Shown here one piece after another: positions 11,381 through 23,651 of a stretch of 64,000 bases of DNA (position 1 is its first letter; every line of letters begins with the position of its first letter). Below the pieces are notes generated by a model that did not search any database, was not told where the DNA came from, and saw nothing but the letters and a program-made list of their open reading frames with translations. Source of the DNA: Blepharisma stoltei (taxonomy: Eukaryota > Ciliophora > Heterotrichea > Heterotrichida > Blepharismidae); NCBI GenBank assembly GCA_914767885.1, contig CAJZBQ010000035.1, positions 372,001 to 436,000 of the forward strand, in the 5' to 3' direction. A program made the translations under genes and the position numbers.

Positions 11381-13546
11381 ATGGATAAATCAGAATTTTC
11401 TTATGTTTCCGTTGCCCCAAAAACTCAAACAATTAGAGGGCCTAGAGAGTTATCCAAAAACCAATGGGAAGGATTAGCAATTGAAGGGACTGGAAAACCT
11501 CGAAAAGGCTTGTTTACAATTTCAAACACTTCTCCGTATATCGAATATATGGAATCGAGGTGAGAAAAACTGCTAGAAGAGCTTACTGACTCTACACAGT
11601 ATAGAGTTCCAACTATAGATTTCCGAGACGTAAAGCCTCTCAGCCAAGAAGTTTATTATAAATTCTATAAAGCTGATATAAAAATAGTGAAAAAAGTGTT
11701 GGAAACTGCTGGATTAATCCAAACAATTTCACATGACTGAAGTGTCCTTTGGTCATGTGGAGCTGCCAAGACTTTTCTCTACCAAAACTTAAACGAGTTC
11801 CAAAGAATCAACCATTTTCCGAATTCAACTGAAATTACAAGAAAAGACAACTTATGTGCATCTATAGTGTCCATGCAAGAAAAATATGGGTACAAAGCAT
11901 TTAATTTCGTCCCAGATACTTATGTACTTCCTGATGAGTTCGCTGATTTCTATGCACATTTTCATAATGAAAAAAATGCGAAGTGAATAATAAAACCTCC
12001 AGCTTCATCGCAAGGCAGAGGAATATATTTAATTGATTCAATAAATGAAGTACCAATTGATGAGCCTTGTATTATTTCGCAATATATTGAAAATCCGCTG
12101 CTAATAAATGATTTGAAATTTGATATGAGAATTTATGTGCTGGTTACATGCTATGAGCCTTTGAGAATTTATGTATATGAAGAAGGATTGGCAAGGTTTG
12201 CAAGTGAGCCTTATTCGCTATCACAAAAGAAAAACAGGTTTAGTCATCTGACTAATTATTCGTTAAATAAGAAAAATGATAAGTTTATACAAAATCAAGA
12301 TGCTCAGTGTGACGATATAGGGCATAAATGGAGTCTATCAGCTCTTATGAGGCATTTAGAAACAGCTGGAATTGATGTGGGGTCAGTTTGGATCAAAATT
12401 TATGATTTAATCATAAAAACAGTAATTTCATCAGAACAAGCTGTAACAGAAGAAGTGAAAAAGCTCAATTTGAACTCAAAAAACTGTTTTGATTTATTTG
12501 GATTTGATGTAATTCTAGATTCTAATCTAAAGCCGTGACTATTAGAAGTAAATTTATCTCCTTCGTTAGCTACTGACTCTCCTCTTGATACCCATATAAA
12601 ATCAAATTTACTAATAGATGCTTTCAATTTAATGGGAATCCGACCATTTGATAAAAAAAAGGAATCTATTAATAAACTGCAGAACAGGCTAAAAATGCAA
12701 ACAAAGTCAGATATTTCTAGCAGAACGGTGAGTCCTGGTAGAAAAGTTCCATTTATGCAGAGCACAAAATTTAAAGAAGTTGTAAGAGACACTCTTGAAG
12801 AATATAAACGCCGAGGGCATTTTATAAGAATTTATCCATCTAAAGGGTCTGAATTCTATGATGGATATATGGAGCCTATTAAACTAGTCAACAGATATCT
12901 ATATTCAATACTATACACTGAGTCCATGCCAAGAAAAACCCCCATTTATAATAGTGTCCAAACTCCTGAATTGGCGGTTACACCGAAACTCCCCAAAAGA
13001 CATGAGCGCCAAGTCAGCTCAGAAAAGCCAAAATCAAACGAAAAAGTTCTACTAACTGGCGATGACGTGCTAATTGAGTACGTTTCTAGACTCTGCCACG
13101 CAGTAAAAGCTTTAAAAGAAGACAAACTAAAACCTCAATGAAAGCGCAGTATTGAGAAATTTATCACCCACCAAGTCTGGCATACGTCAGATATACGTCG
13201 TGGAAGTAACAACAGACTTTGACAAAGACTTGAAAGCAGACTAATCGAAATGAAAGAACGAAGACGAAGACTTGTAGGCACCCCAACGGACGAATTTGAA
13301 GAACAACGAAGACAAGTCCTAAGACAGTTCAGCGCTGCAGAACTGGAGTCAATGCTTAAGAGCTCATGTCGGAGCTCTGCAATTGAAATCATTTCAAGCT
13401 TATTTGACCTTGAAGGCCGCGGAATTTTAAGCGATGTCATAAAGTGGCTGGCAACAGTTACAGAAAAAGATAGAGTTCTAATTCCACTGGAAGAACAGAT
13501 GAACCAAGAGACGACTATTTATGATTCTATAGATGATACTTTGTAA
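11381..13546 (+). CDS. Tubulin tyrosine ligase-like enzyme (TTLL4/5-like)
   Basis: Probable tubulin polyglutamylase acting on ciliary microtubules. The 721-residue frame has the TTL ATP-grasp core at roughly residues 100-430: 'KPPASSQGRGIYL' (nucleotide loop), 'YIENPLL', 'KFDMRIYVLVT', 'HLTNYSLNKK', and 'FGFDVILDSNLKPWLLEVN' near the metal site. The last Trp and several others are TGA. A basic and helical C-terminal extension of about 290 residues follows, as in TTLL4/5/7 polyglutamylases. The whole gene is one frame. The next gene starts 18 bp downstream. Confidence 0.92.
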
Positions 13547-13564
13547 TATATTTCTTATAATTAA

Positions 13565-14026
13565 ATGTCGCAAAGTTTAACTCAACTTAAATCAATTTAC
13601 CTTAAAAACAACTTAGTGAGCCACAGAGTCAAAAAAAATAAACATTTGAAAAGTCTGTCTCAGGTTCCAGGAAAGAGTTTGGGGAAACTGAATAAACCAG
13701 AAAAGAAACAAGAAAATTGCGATGTGCCGACTGTTAAACATATTCAAAATGACCATGAAAAGCTTTCAATTAAGATTAAGTGTGATGAAGACTTTATCAG
13801 GCTTGAAAATTTGGGAGCCAGAAGCACATTGGCACGCACTGGACTCTTAGCTTTGCAACAAAGAATAATCGAGCTGGAGTATGCAAAAGCAATTAAAACC
13901 CCGAGGAGTATTGGGATTGATGAAAAAAACTGGAGAATTGTAGAAGAAGACAGAATTGACAGGCTGTATGATAAGTACCATCATTCTCCTGGCAATGCAA
14001 GCCCCATAAAAAGCATGATTTTTTAA
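13565..14026 (+). CDS. Unknown 153-residue basic protein
   Basis: An open frame from ATG 13565 to TAA 14024-14026, 18 bp after the TTLL stop on the same strand. Lys- and Leu-rich N-terminal half, then a helical segment 'GLLALQQRIIELEYAKA' and a basic tail. No domain recognised. Its closeness to the ligase gene may mean shared promoter architecture or simple genome compaction. Confidence 0.7.
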   Translation: MSQSLTQLKSIYLKNNLVSHRVKKNKHLKSLSQVPGKSLGKLNKPEKKQENCDVPTVKHIQNDHEKLSIKIKCDEDFIRLENLGARSTLARTGLLALQQRIIELEYAKAIKTPRSIGIDEKNWRIVEEDRIDRLYDKYHHSPGNASPIKSMIF

Positions 14027-14300
14027 ATTTGAAACAAACATTCTTGAAAGATAGTTGCAATTACTTTTGAATTTTATATAATTTGATAGTAAAATAAAAT
14101 AAATATTTCAGAGCAACATTCTCATTATGCAATTAATCGGCCATCAAAAATGGCAGAACATGGAAAGTTTAATAATTGATTTATATAAACAAATAAAAAA
14201 TTAAAATATTATATCTTGTGATTCATTTTTAGAAAATTCAATCTAATTAATAAATATCGTGCAGAATTAAAGGTTTATAAGCATATACAATTTAGCGGTT

Positions 14301-15809
14301 TTAAATTTTTATAGCTTCAGATATTCAAGGGTGCTTTAGAGCTTTACTCGGGGTGAGTCGACTGTCTGGATCATACCGAAGACATTCTAATTATTTCTTA
14401 CCTTCTAAAAAATCTAAAAATCGTAAGTCAGTTGTTTTTATTTTATCAATCAATAAAACACTCCCAGGAGTTCTAGGCTTATTATATGATTTTTGGTAGA
14501 GAATAGGCTCGCCAAATAGATTGAAATATGAATCTTTCATTGATGATTGAGAAACTAAAGAATCAGGAGGCACGCCTAATAGCTCCATTATGCAGGAGAG
14601 CTGATCATGATCATTTTCACCTGGAAATAGTGGGACCCCAGCAAAGCATTCAGCCAAAATGCATCCAAGAGATCACATATCTATAGGATAGGAATGCAAA
14701 CATCCTAATATGACTTCTGGCGCACGATAATATTTCACTTGCTTTATATTATATTTTTTATCAGAAGTAAAACATGATGATCCGAAATCTATGAGCTTTA
14801 TTTCTGATTTTGAGTACATTTTCAGCAAAATATTTTTTGGATTTAAGTCACAGTGGATAATTCCGCATTTTCTCAGCAATTTCAATGCTCTTATTATCTG
14901 TTTTGCTATTCTTTTAATAATTCCCAATGGTAATCCCATAGTTTTGCTGGACTTTATCATAGTATATAAGCTTATATCCAGTATTTCCATGACCATACAT
15001 ATGTGTTTTCTAAATAAGAAAAATTCATGCATCCTAACAATGTTCCACTCATCATTTTCGTCTTCGTCTTTTATAGCGTGAAGAATCTTAGCTTCTGCTA
15101 CACCTTGCTTATAAATTTTCGGCTTACTTTTAACTACTTTTATTGCCACAATTTCTTTAGTCTTGTGGTCAAAACATTTACAAACTTGGCTGCAATTTCC
15201 TGCACCTATGATTTCTAATATCTCATATCTGTAGTTTAGATGATCTCCAGTTATTAAAATATAATTGGAATTTTCGTCATCAAATCCGTAGTTTTTTTCT
15301 GTTTTATTTGAAAATATTTTTGACGCATTTATACCCAAGAAATAGACTTTGGGGTATTCTAAAATTTCTCCATGCTCATAAGGAGTCAAAGAGTTCATGT
15401 AGCGCTTCAAAGCTTGAGAAGATGCAATCGGAAACTTTAAATCTTCGCTAACTGGTTGGAAATCTTCAGGCCTTAAAATTGATGTTTTTCTTGATGCTTT
15501 AGAGATGTTAAGTTTATCTGGTGTATGATTAGGAGAGCTAGCTAAAGATTTATTGGTAGCATTGTTATATCTGGGTGATATATTTGATCTGTGGCTATTG
15601 TGTATATACGGAAGTGAAATGTCGTCTTTTCGTTTTCGTGACGAGTCTAAGATTGTAAACTTCTTGTCTGCTGCAATGGATAAAGCGTATTTGTGGAGTC
15701 TTGCTTTATTTGGGTCTTTCTCTATTAATAAGCTTAAGTTTCTTGAATTTCTCGGAGTAATAAAGGTATAAATTTTTACATTATCATTTCTTTGAGATGT
15801 GGACTTCAT
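14301..15809 (-). CDS. DYRK-like protein kinase with altered catalytic motifs
   Basis: Ser/Thr kinase of the CMGC group, about 497 residues, ATG 15807-15809. A disordered N-terminus of about 180 residues precedes the DYRK-box-like 'LTPYEHGEI'. The kinase domain has 'IGAGNCSQVCK' (G-loop), 'VAIKVVK' (VAIK Lys), HCDLNPKN (catalytic Asp present but the usual Lys is Asn), DFGSS, 'YYRAPEV' and 'DMWSLGC' with TGA as Trp. The activation loop reads YNI where DYRKs have YxY, so the autophosphorylated Tyr is missing. A 15-nt intron (14387-14401) precedes the last exon, which supplies 'LRYDPDSRLTPSKALKHPW'. It may have low or altered activity. Confidence 0.88.
14387..14401 (-). other. 15-nt intron in the DYRK-like kinase
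   Basis: Read on the minus strand it is GTAAGAAATAATTAG, with GT and AG ends and an in-frame stop. Removal joins 'FLE' to 'ECLRYDPDSR', restoring kinase subdomain XI. Without it the protein would lose its last 29 residues. Confidence 0.9.
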
Positions 15810-16118
15810 ATGTAATTTACATATTATCGATGCTTCAATAATGAATTAAAGTAATGACAACTTTGAAAATTTTCTTAAAAAATGTTTATCATATTTCATT
15901 ATCTTGAGAATTTATGATGAATAATAACTGTGATAGCAAAATAGTAGTTATCACATTAAATGATTTATTAATCTATTTTAATAATTGACTGAGATAAAAT
16001 TGGCATTAAAAGTTTTCTATTTAATTGAAATTACATTAAAGTTGCTAACAGCTAACATGCTAGTTTCTTTTATGATAAATAACTTGGCTAATTCACCTTA
16101 ATTAAAAACTCAAGAGAA
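15810..16118. other. Intergenic AT-rich stretch
   Basis: About 309 bp between the kinase start and the PAP2 stop, with no open frame or repeat recognised. Confidence 0.5.
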
Positions 16119-16640
16119 TTATCCTAATATAATATAATCCATAAGAAGAGCTATCATCATTCCTATAAAAGCTCCAACTAAACCATCTGTTGGATAATGA
16201 CACATATAATAGACTCTAGAAAACATCGTTCCAATTGTCATCAAAATTCCAATTCACCAAGGCATTCAAGTGTGTTTACAAAAAAAAGTTCAAAACGCTG
16301 CGGCCTGAGCAGAATCACAAGATGGCATTGAATAATTTGAGTCCTTTTTTCTGAACTCGAACATCAAAGCTTCAATTCGTGGCTGATAAAGCGTCGGTCT
16401 CTCTCTGCATATTTTCTCTTTAAGGTAGCAAGTTGCTTTCGAGATGAGTATTGGAAGCAAGCAGCATATTACACTTGTTCCATACGAAATTGGCACACTC
16501 ACAAAGGCTATAATCCAAACATAAGTAAGTATCTCATTGTTAAACGAGGCTGCAAAAACTGCCATCAAATACTCGAAAGGTCCTCACGTCCTAATAGATT
16601 TAAGTAAAAATTTGAACATACGTTCATCAATTATATTCAT
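16119..16640 (-). CDS. PAP2-type lipid phosphatase
   Basis: A 173-residue membrane protein starting at ATG 16638-16640, with four or more hydrophobic segments. The three PAP2 signatures are present: 'KEKICRERP' (C1), 'SMPSCDSAQ' (C2) and 'SRVYYMCHYPTDG' (C3, with nucleophile His and its Asp). C2 normally reads PSGH; here His is replaced by Asp. C-terminal Trp codons are TGA. Size and layout resemble dolichyl-diphosphate or small lipid phosphatases of the secretory pathway; activity is uncertain given the changed C2 His. The upstream cyclin gene stops 13 bp before its start. Confidence 0.85.
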
Positions 16641-16653
16641 AATACTTATTATA

Positions 16654-17914
16654 TTAATTTACATCGTTTCATTTATTCTCATCTCCAAGATATTTTTCTG
16701 GGTCGATTTCGAGTTTTTCTAATATTTTATAAAAATATTCTTCAAATTCACTAGCGTCACAATTTAAGTTAAACCGAAGCTTTCGATAAGCCTCAAATTC
16801 ATACTCAAATATATCGCTTGGCTTTAAGTTATTTTTTTTATCTAAATCGCACATAGCACGAACTAATACTTGAAGTCTGAGCTTGGAAAGATTGAGGTGA
16901 ATTTCTTCGTTAAATTTGTAGGCTAAAACAACACAAGTGTATGCGACGAGTTTCCTATTTTGTCGGGTCACTACTCCAACGCAAAGCAGACGGTGAAAAT
17001 AACGGAAAGCCATTGCAAGTGTTCATACATCAATGTCCAGATCTTTGCAAAGCACTTGAATCAGGTTGTACTGCAAGTTCACGATTTTGCTTAAAGTTAG
17101 ACCTGCGCCGAGTTGGGGATTTTTTATCTGAAATTCATAATTCAGCGCATCGGTCATTTGTGATGGCGGCATACACATGGGTGCATCAGACAAATCGACA
17201 GATGGATACTTATCGGGAGAATAGTCATTTAAAAATTTTCTGTATGATTTTCTTTGGATTCTTAATTTTGCCCTATTCCTATTGAGTTCATATATATATT
17301 AAAATGGTGGCACGTGCCAGCCAGTCCTCTTGACGCAAGAGTTTGAAGGAAGGTACTTTGACACCTTACAGAATTCAAGGAGTTGATATTTGGAGTCAAG
17401 CTACTCCAATCGTCTACCGCAGTGCCGCAGATATCCATAAGCCACCCACTCAAGATCTTAGACTCTAGGTAAGGAGGAGACAGAAGGACCGAATGTGGCA
17501 CTCATATGAGTGATAGACCCTCTCTGGGCTGGAGTCGAAAAGCAGTAGAACGTCCCGTACAGGAGGTCTTTGGTGACTGCGCCACCAATATAGTTACCGC
17601 CTAACTTTAAATAATCTAACCATCTTATTGAGCTCATTTTGCTGAACCAGTTCTTGACCTGTTCTTATATTGGAAAGAAAATCAAGTGCCTTTTTCAAAA
17701 ATAATTTTTCCTCAGCTGTTTGAGCAACTCTTATTTTATCTTTATAAGAAAGTCTTCTACTTTTGTGAGCAGAATCATCATTTGACTGGTAAGACTCCAA
17801 ATCAGGTGAATGCTCTGTTTCGCTGGTTTTAATATCAGCATGTCAAAGCTTTTTGAACAAGTCTTGATTTAGGTCAAGTATGCCGTGTCTTCGAGTTCTT
17901 TGGACTTGCTGCAT
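16654..17914 (-). CDS. CABLES-like cyclin-box protein interrupted by an IES
   Basis: Cyclin-fold protein of the CABLES (CDK5 and ABL1 enzyme substrate) type. ATG 17912-17914 begins an N-terminal exon with 'RRLSYKDKIR' and 'ALDFLSNIR', similar to the conserved start of CABLES. A roughly 304-bp insertion separates it from an exon with 'LTLSKIVNLQYN', 'LAMAFRYFHRLL' and 'TRQNRKLVAYTCVVLA', the CABLES cyclin box. The protein is about 318 residues and ends 'DENKWNDVN' after a TGA Trp, stop 16654-16656. Exact IES ends are ambiguous among several TA pairs, but only lengths of 1 mod 3 keep frame. Confidence 0.8.
17293..17596. mobile_element. IES of about 304 bp with a GC-rich interior
   Basis: It interrupts the CABLES-like gene. 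The interior starts near 17303 (ATGGTGGCACGTGCC) and ends near 17590 (GCGCCACCAATATAG); GGTGGC...GCCACC is a short inverted end pair. No coding domain. The start resembles that of other GC-rich inserts ('TATTAAAATGG'). Boundaries are uncertain by about 10 bp because TA recurs (17291-17301 and 17589-17603). Confidence 0.55.
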
Positions 17915-18207
17915 TTTGTTTATATTATTACAATAGCTGAAAGACCAATTTTACTTATCCAAAATAGATTCATATTAAATCCATCAGAAGTACCGAAAAT
18001 TTGAACTAAACAATTGAAATTTTGTAATTAATTATAAATATAAGAAGGCTTATATAAAAGATTTGAATATTGCGCATAAAGAAATAATAGTAAAAAACTT
18101 ATATTAATCAATTATAGAGCTTCTCCTAAAATTGCCTAAAAAGATATAAAAAGTCATTGCTTGCAAGCTTCTTAAGGTAAAGCATTATATGGTTTTATAT
18201 CAATATT

Positions 18208-21200
18208 ATGGGTGATTATTCAAAACTTGCTGAAAATCATGAACCTGAAATACAAGCACTCGCCTTATCACCCGAAACACAAGCTGAACTTAATACAGGC
18301 TCTGATGGTCTTTCTTCTGAAGAAGTTATTCTTCGCTTTCAACGAGATGGCCCAAATCTCCTTCCAGAGAAGCGTGAAAAATCTTGTCTATGATACCTCG
18401 GCTACCTGTGGGGTCCCATTCCATTAATGATATGAGCTGCAATTACATTTGAAATTCTAATTGACCCCCTTAACTAGCAAACAATTTTTTTTTGCTCATT
18501 AAAAAGGGTTTTAATTTTTTTCTTGTTATAATTTTTGTCGAAATTTTAAAGATTAATTATATTGCATTAATTACAGTTTTAAGGTGTCTAACGCCGCACC
18601 TACTAAAGGTACAGAGCCAAAATGGTGACTTCTCGAGCATTACCGATCCGAAAAGGTCAGACCATCCCAAATAAACAGCCTGCCACCCTGGCCGGCGTTT
18701 CTCACCCGACGCGATGACGTCACTCTTTCCTGACTCAGCTCCTGCATGTGTCTGCTTAAGGGTCATCCTCCTCGGATACTCTGAGAGGTAAAATTCTTAG
18801 CCTCTTGGCTGCACTGTTGAGCAGTTCCTCTGGCTATCCCAAAGTTAAACTGCTGTTGTTATGCAGAAGTTCTCAAGAGAAACCCAATCCCATAAATAAA
18901 ATTCCATGAAGGAGAGAAAATTAGCAAAACTAACTTGTCTCGAGCCGAATGCCATTTTATTTTAGAAATTTTAAAGATTCAAATTGGTAAATATTTGAAA
19001 TGAAAAACCTGATTTAATTTATAAAATTTATATCACTAAAATACAATATAATTTTCTTTTGAAATTTCTGTTATAGGTATTAATTATATATTAAACAATA
19101 ATTCTATTCAAAAAAAGTTTAACAAAAGGGTTAATTTTCCCCAAAAAGGGATGATTAAACAGTTTTACTTTCTAGCCAAGGGTGAATAAGAGACGCATGG
19201 GTGAGCTTTTTTGTCCTTTTAATACTTCAGTTTATTAATGGAATTATGAAATGATATCAAGATCGAGGATCAAGAACTTCTATAAAGAAGCTCAAAACCA
19301 GCCTCCTCCCCCAAACCTATGTGAAACGAGAAGGGAGATGTGAACAAGTCGCATCAAAAGATCTCGTGATTGGAGACCGCATTAAAATTAAAATTGGAGA
19401 CATTGCCCCAGCTGACTTAGTTTTGTGCGAAGGCAGCTGCGAGTTTGATTTGTCCTCGATTTCTGGAGAGAGTTTTCCAGTGAAAAAAGGAGAAGGACAA
19501 GTGGTGTATCAAGGCTCTATTTGTAAGAAAGGAGAAATGGAAGCGATCGTGCTGGCTACTGGAATTAGGACGTTTTTGTATAAGTCAAAACAGAAATTTA
19601 CAGTCAAAAGTGAGAAAACATCGTTTGAAAAAGCAAATTTTTGAATTTCAGTGTCTTTGCTAATCGTCTCAACAATGCTGGTAGGAGTTATTTTGGCTGT
19701 CGTACTTGTGAGAGGAAATGATATTTTGGAATCCTTGTCTATTTGCACAGTTCTTTTGGTTGCTTCAATTCCCATCGCTATGCAGTTGGTATGCACAACT
19801 GTTTTGGCTGTTGGAGCCAATACTATGGCATCTAAAAAAACAATAGTAGCAAGATTGAATTCAATAGAAAAGCTAGCAGGGATGAATTTGCTTTGCGTAA
19901 AAAAAACTGGGATGCTTACCAGAAATGATTTGACTGCTCAACAGCCTGTATTATTAAGAAGATATACAATAGAAGATATATTCTTATCAGCCGGCCTTGC
20001 CTCAAAAAGAACTCCAGGTTCCCAAGACCCTATTGATAAATGCATAACTGAGTATGCGACTCAAAAATGCAGAATTAATTTTCAAGCTTATGATGAGTTA
20101 GAATTCATACCCTTTGACTCGAAAAAGAAAAGATGTGAAGTTTTAGTCCAAAACACCCGCACTGGAGACAGATTCAAGTGCACTAAAGGCTCTCCACAAA
20201 TTATCCTAGCAATGGCCCAAGATCCGGAGATAGAAAATGAAGTCACTAAACAAGTAGAAGAACTCTCTGTAAGAGGATATAGGGCTATTGGCGTTGCAAG
20301 GACAAATAAAGATGGGAAATGGTCCATGATCGGACTAATTCCTTTATATGACCCACCAAGAGAAGATGCAAAAGATTCTATTGAAAAAGCATTTCAAATG
20401 CAAATTGGTATTAAATTGGTAACTGGCGACCAAATGGCTATATCAAAAGAAACTGCCAAGTTATTAAATTTAGGAGACAAAATATATCATGGAGAAATTG
20501 TCTGCTTTGACACAACTGAAGAGCAAAAGGAAAATCTTGATAGTGTGCTGGATCATGCAGATGGATTTGCTGAGGTATTTCCAGAGCATAAATACATTAT
20601 TGTGAAGCTTTTACAAGAAAAAGGATACAAAGTAGGAGTCATGGGCTCAAATGTAAATGATGTAGCTGCTCTTAAAAAAGCTGATGTAGGGATTGCTGTT
20701 TATGGAGCTCTTGATGCTGCGAAATCTGCGTCTGATATTATTTTAACCTATCCAGGACTTTCTGTAATAATGGCAGCCGTTCATGAAGCTAGAAAAACGT
20801 TCCAAAGACTGAATAATTATTATACCTACAGGATAGCTTGCACTTTGCAGCTTTTGCTTTTTTTTGCTACAACAATGATATTAATTAATCCTAGCAAAAA
20901 GCACTGCAACCAGGGAGATTGTGACAAAGTGCCGAATACCTTTGCATTGCCAGTGATATCTCTTGTAATAATCACAGTTTTAAATGATGGAACTATAATC
21001 TCTATTGCTTATGATAATGTAGCAGCCAACACAAAGCCTTATAAACTGAGTTTGTCAATGATACTGTGGAATTCGCTTATTTTAGGAATCATTCCGTATG
21101 TATCTTCTGTTGCTTTATTATTAATGGCAATTGGGCATATGGATACTAATCATCCAAATAGAATCCTCAAATTCTTTGGGATTGGGGCTTTGAATTATGG

Positions 21201-21651
21201 GGAGATTTTAACTATGATGTATCTTAAAGTATCGCTTTCAGATTATCTCACAGTGTTTGCTGCAAGGACTTCTGATTGGTTCTGGTCAAGCAAGCCTACA
21301 AAACTATTAATGTTTTCAGCTGCAGTAGCCATTTTGATAGCTACATTATTATCTGTTTATTGGTTCTTGCACTACTTTGAATGGACAGATGAGAAGAGTG
21401 ATTTTCCAAGCATGAAGCCTATTGGATGGGGCACTGCAGGATTTGTATGGGGTTACAATATTGTTTTCTTCATATTCCAAGATTTGATCAAAGTATTTAT
21501 TCATAAACAGCAGCAAGTGAGATCTCAGAATGAAAATTATTACCTTTCCAGTGGAGTCGTTGATGAAAACTTTTTAGTATTCACTGGAAGTGTTCAAAGC
21601 AAAAATTCAATTGTAACAAAAAGATCAATGATCGCAGCAAATGAAGACTAA
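18208..21651 (+). CDS. P3A-type (plasma-membrane H+-ATPase-like) pump, catalytic Asp lost
   Basis: A 904-residue protein once the 729-bp IES (18460-19188) is removed. The topology fits a P3A ATPase: 'LWGPIPLMIWAAITFEIL' (M1), 'AWVSFFVLLILQF' (M2), A domain, M3-M4, P/N domains with 'KADVGIAV' and six C-terminal membrane segments. Three core motifs are altered. DKTGT reads KKTGM with Lys at residue 322 in place of the phosphorylated Asp; TGES reads SGES (176); GDGVND reads GSNVND (from residue 570). TGD and a KGSP loop remain. It can hardly form the aspartyl phosphate, so a regulatory or partner role is more likely than transport. The frame is intact, so it is not a simple pseudogene. Confidence 0.88.
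18460..19188. mobile_element. IES of 729 bp, C-rich ends, with a nested insert
   Basis: Bounded by TA at 18458-18459 and 19187-19188. The ends are weakly inverted (ATTGACCCCCTTAACTAGC against, inverted, TTCACCCTTGGCTAG). Removal joins 'FEIL' to 'RDAWVSFF' in frame and completes the ATPase M1-M2 hairpin. The outer part is AT-rich like the MITEs; the centre is a separate GC-rich insertion. Confidence 0.8.
18555..18979. mobile_element. Retroelement-like insert nested inside an IES
   Basis: Flanked by a perfect 15-bp direct repeat, GAAATTTTAAAGATT, at 18540-18554 and 18965-18979. The region between is GC-rich (for example around 18600-18780) with no TIRs. A long target duplication without TIRs is what target-primed retrotransposition leaves. 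No reverse transcriptase frame is present, so it would be non-autonomous. Confidence 0.6.
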
Positions 21652-22614
<963 letters not shown>

Positions 22615-22700
22615 AATAACGAGTTAGGTATTTTAATAATAACAGTCCACCCAATAAATTGAAAATCCCATAAAGACATGATTCTCATTTCTTATAAAAA

Positions 22701-23069
22701 ATGTCAGAATCTATAATGTTTAATTATAAAGCTCAGAACCCCCTTGAAAAGCGAAAAGCTGAATGTGAGAGTATTATGAAGAGCTGGCCTGATAGGATCC
22801 CCATAATTCTTGAAAAAGACCCCAGATCTCAGCTTGAAAGTATTCAAAAATTCAAATTTCTTTGTCCGTATGACTATACTGTCCAAAAGTTTTTGACTTC
22901 AATAAGACTTAAAGTGAACCTTCCCAAAGATGTAGCTTTATTTTTATTTGTCAACGGGATTGATCTAATGACAGGTGACTCCACAATGAAAGAAATTTAT
23001 GAACGAAAAAAAGACGAAGATGGGTTTATCTATCTAAACTATTCCGATCACCCTGTTCTGGGAGGATAA
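22701..23069 (+). CDS. ATG8: Autophagy ubiquitin-like protein ATG8/GABARAP
   Basis: Conjugated to phosphatidylethanolamine on autophagosome membranes. The 122-residue frame has the family layout: N-terminal helices, 'SWPDRIPIILEK', 'KFLCPYDYTVQKFL' and a C-terminal 'SDHPVLGG'. The reading frame ends at the Gly itself, so no peptide remains for the ATG4 protease to remove. Start ATG 22701-22703; single exon, 87 bp after the zinc-finger stop. Confidence 0.92.
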   Translation: MSESIMFNYKAQNPLEKRKAECESIMKSWPDRIPIILEKDPRSQLESIQKFKFLCPYDYTVQKFLTSIRLKVNLPKDVALFLFVNGIDLMTGDSTMKEIYERKKDEDGFIYLNYSDHPVLGG

Positions 23070-23140
23070 TGAAATAAAAGCTTAGTTTTAATTTCATATA
23101 TTTTTAAATAGAAATGGGCGCAAATCAGAATTAATGCATA

Positions 23141-23647
23141 TTAAGATATAAAGTCAAACATATAGGACATTTGAATCAAAACTCTGCACTGCTCTGACTT
23201 GTCTGGGTTGGCGCAGATTGATAAAACTTGTTTTACTATGGGCTCGCTGTCCTTGAAGCCATTCATCATTGTATAGAACTCATTATAATCTTTTGGGCTT
23301 GTGTTATGCTCGACGCAGACAGCTCTGAGCTTCTCTTTGACTTCTTCGTCTAAAAAATCATTCTTTGTAGAGCCATGATAATGTCTCAGTGCCTTTCTAA
23401 TCATTTTCTCTAAAGGATTTTCTTTCTCTTTGTCTTCATTATAGTTGGCAAGCCAATTAGCAATTCTTTTCTTTTCTTCTAGATACTCATATATTGCAAT
23501 TAAGGAAAAAAGACCAAAGGGTATGGCTCCAAGTCATTTGGCATAAGCCCAAGCTGATGGCTCGGGTGGGACTTCGCCAGAAAAAAACCTTTTTGCGAAC
23601 CTATGTATCATAATTGTATTAAGAAGAATAATTATAGCAGAAAGCAT
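23141..23647 (-). CDS. Unknown membrane-anchored protein, 168 residues
   Basis: ATG 23645-23647 opens with a hydrophobic segment (residues 1-12), then 'PFGLFSLIAIYEYL' forms a second membrane segment near residue 45. TGA codons near 23535 and 23553 are read as Trp. The C-terminal 85 residues are hydrophilic and helical. No domain recognised. Its start codon is 4 bp from the stop of the next minus-strand gene (23652), so the two are packed head to tail. Confidence 0.7.
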
Positions 23648-23651
23648 TAAA

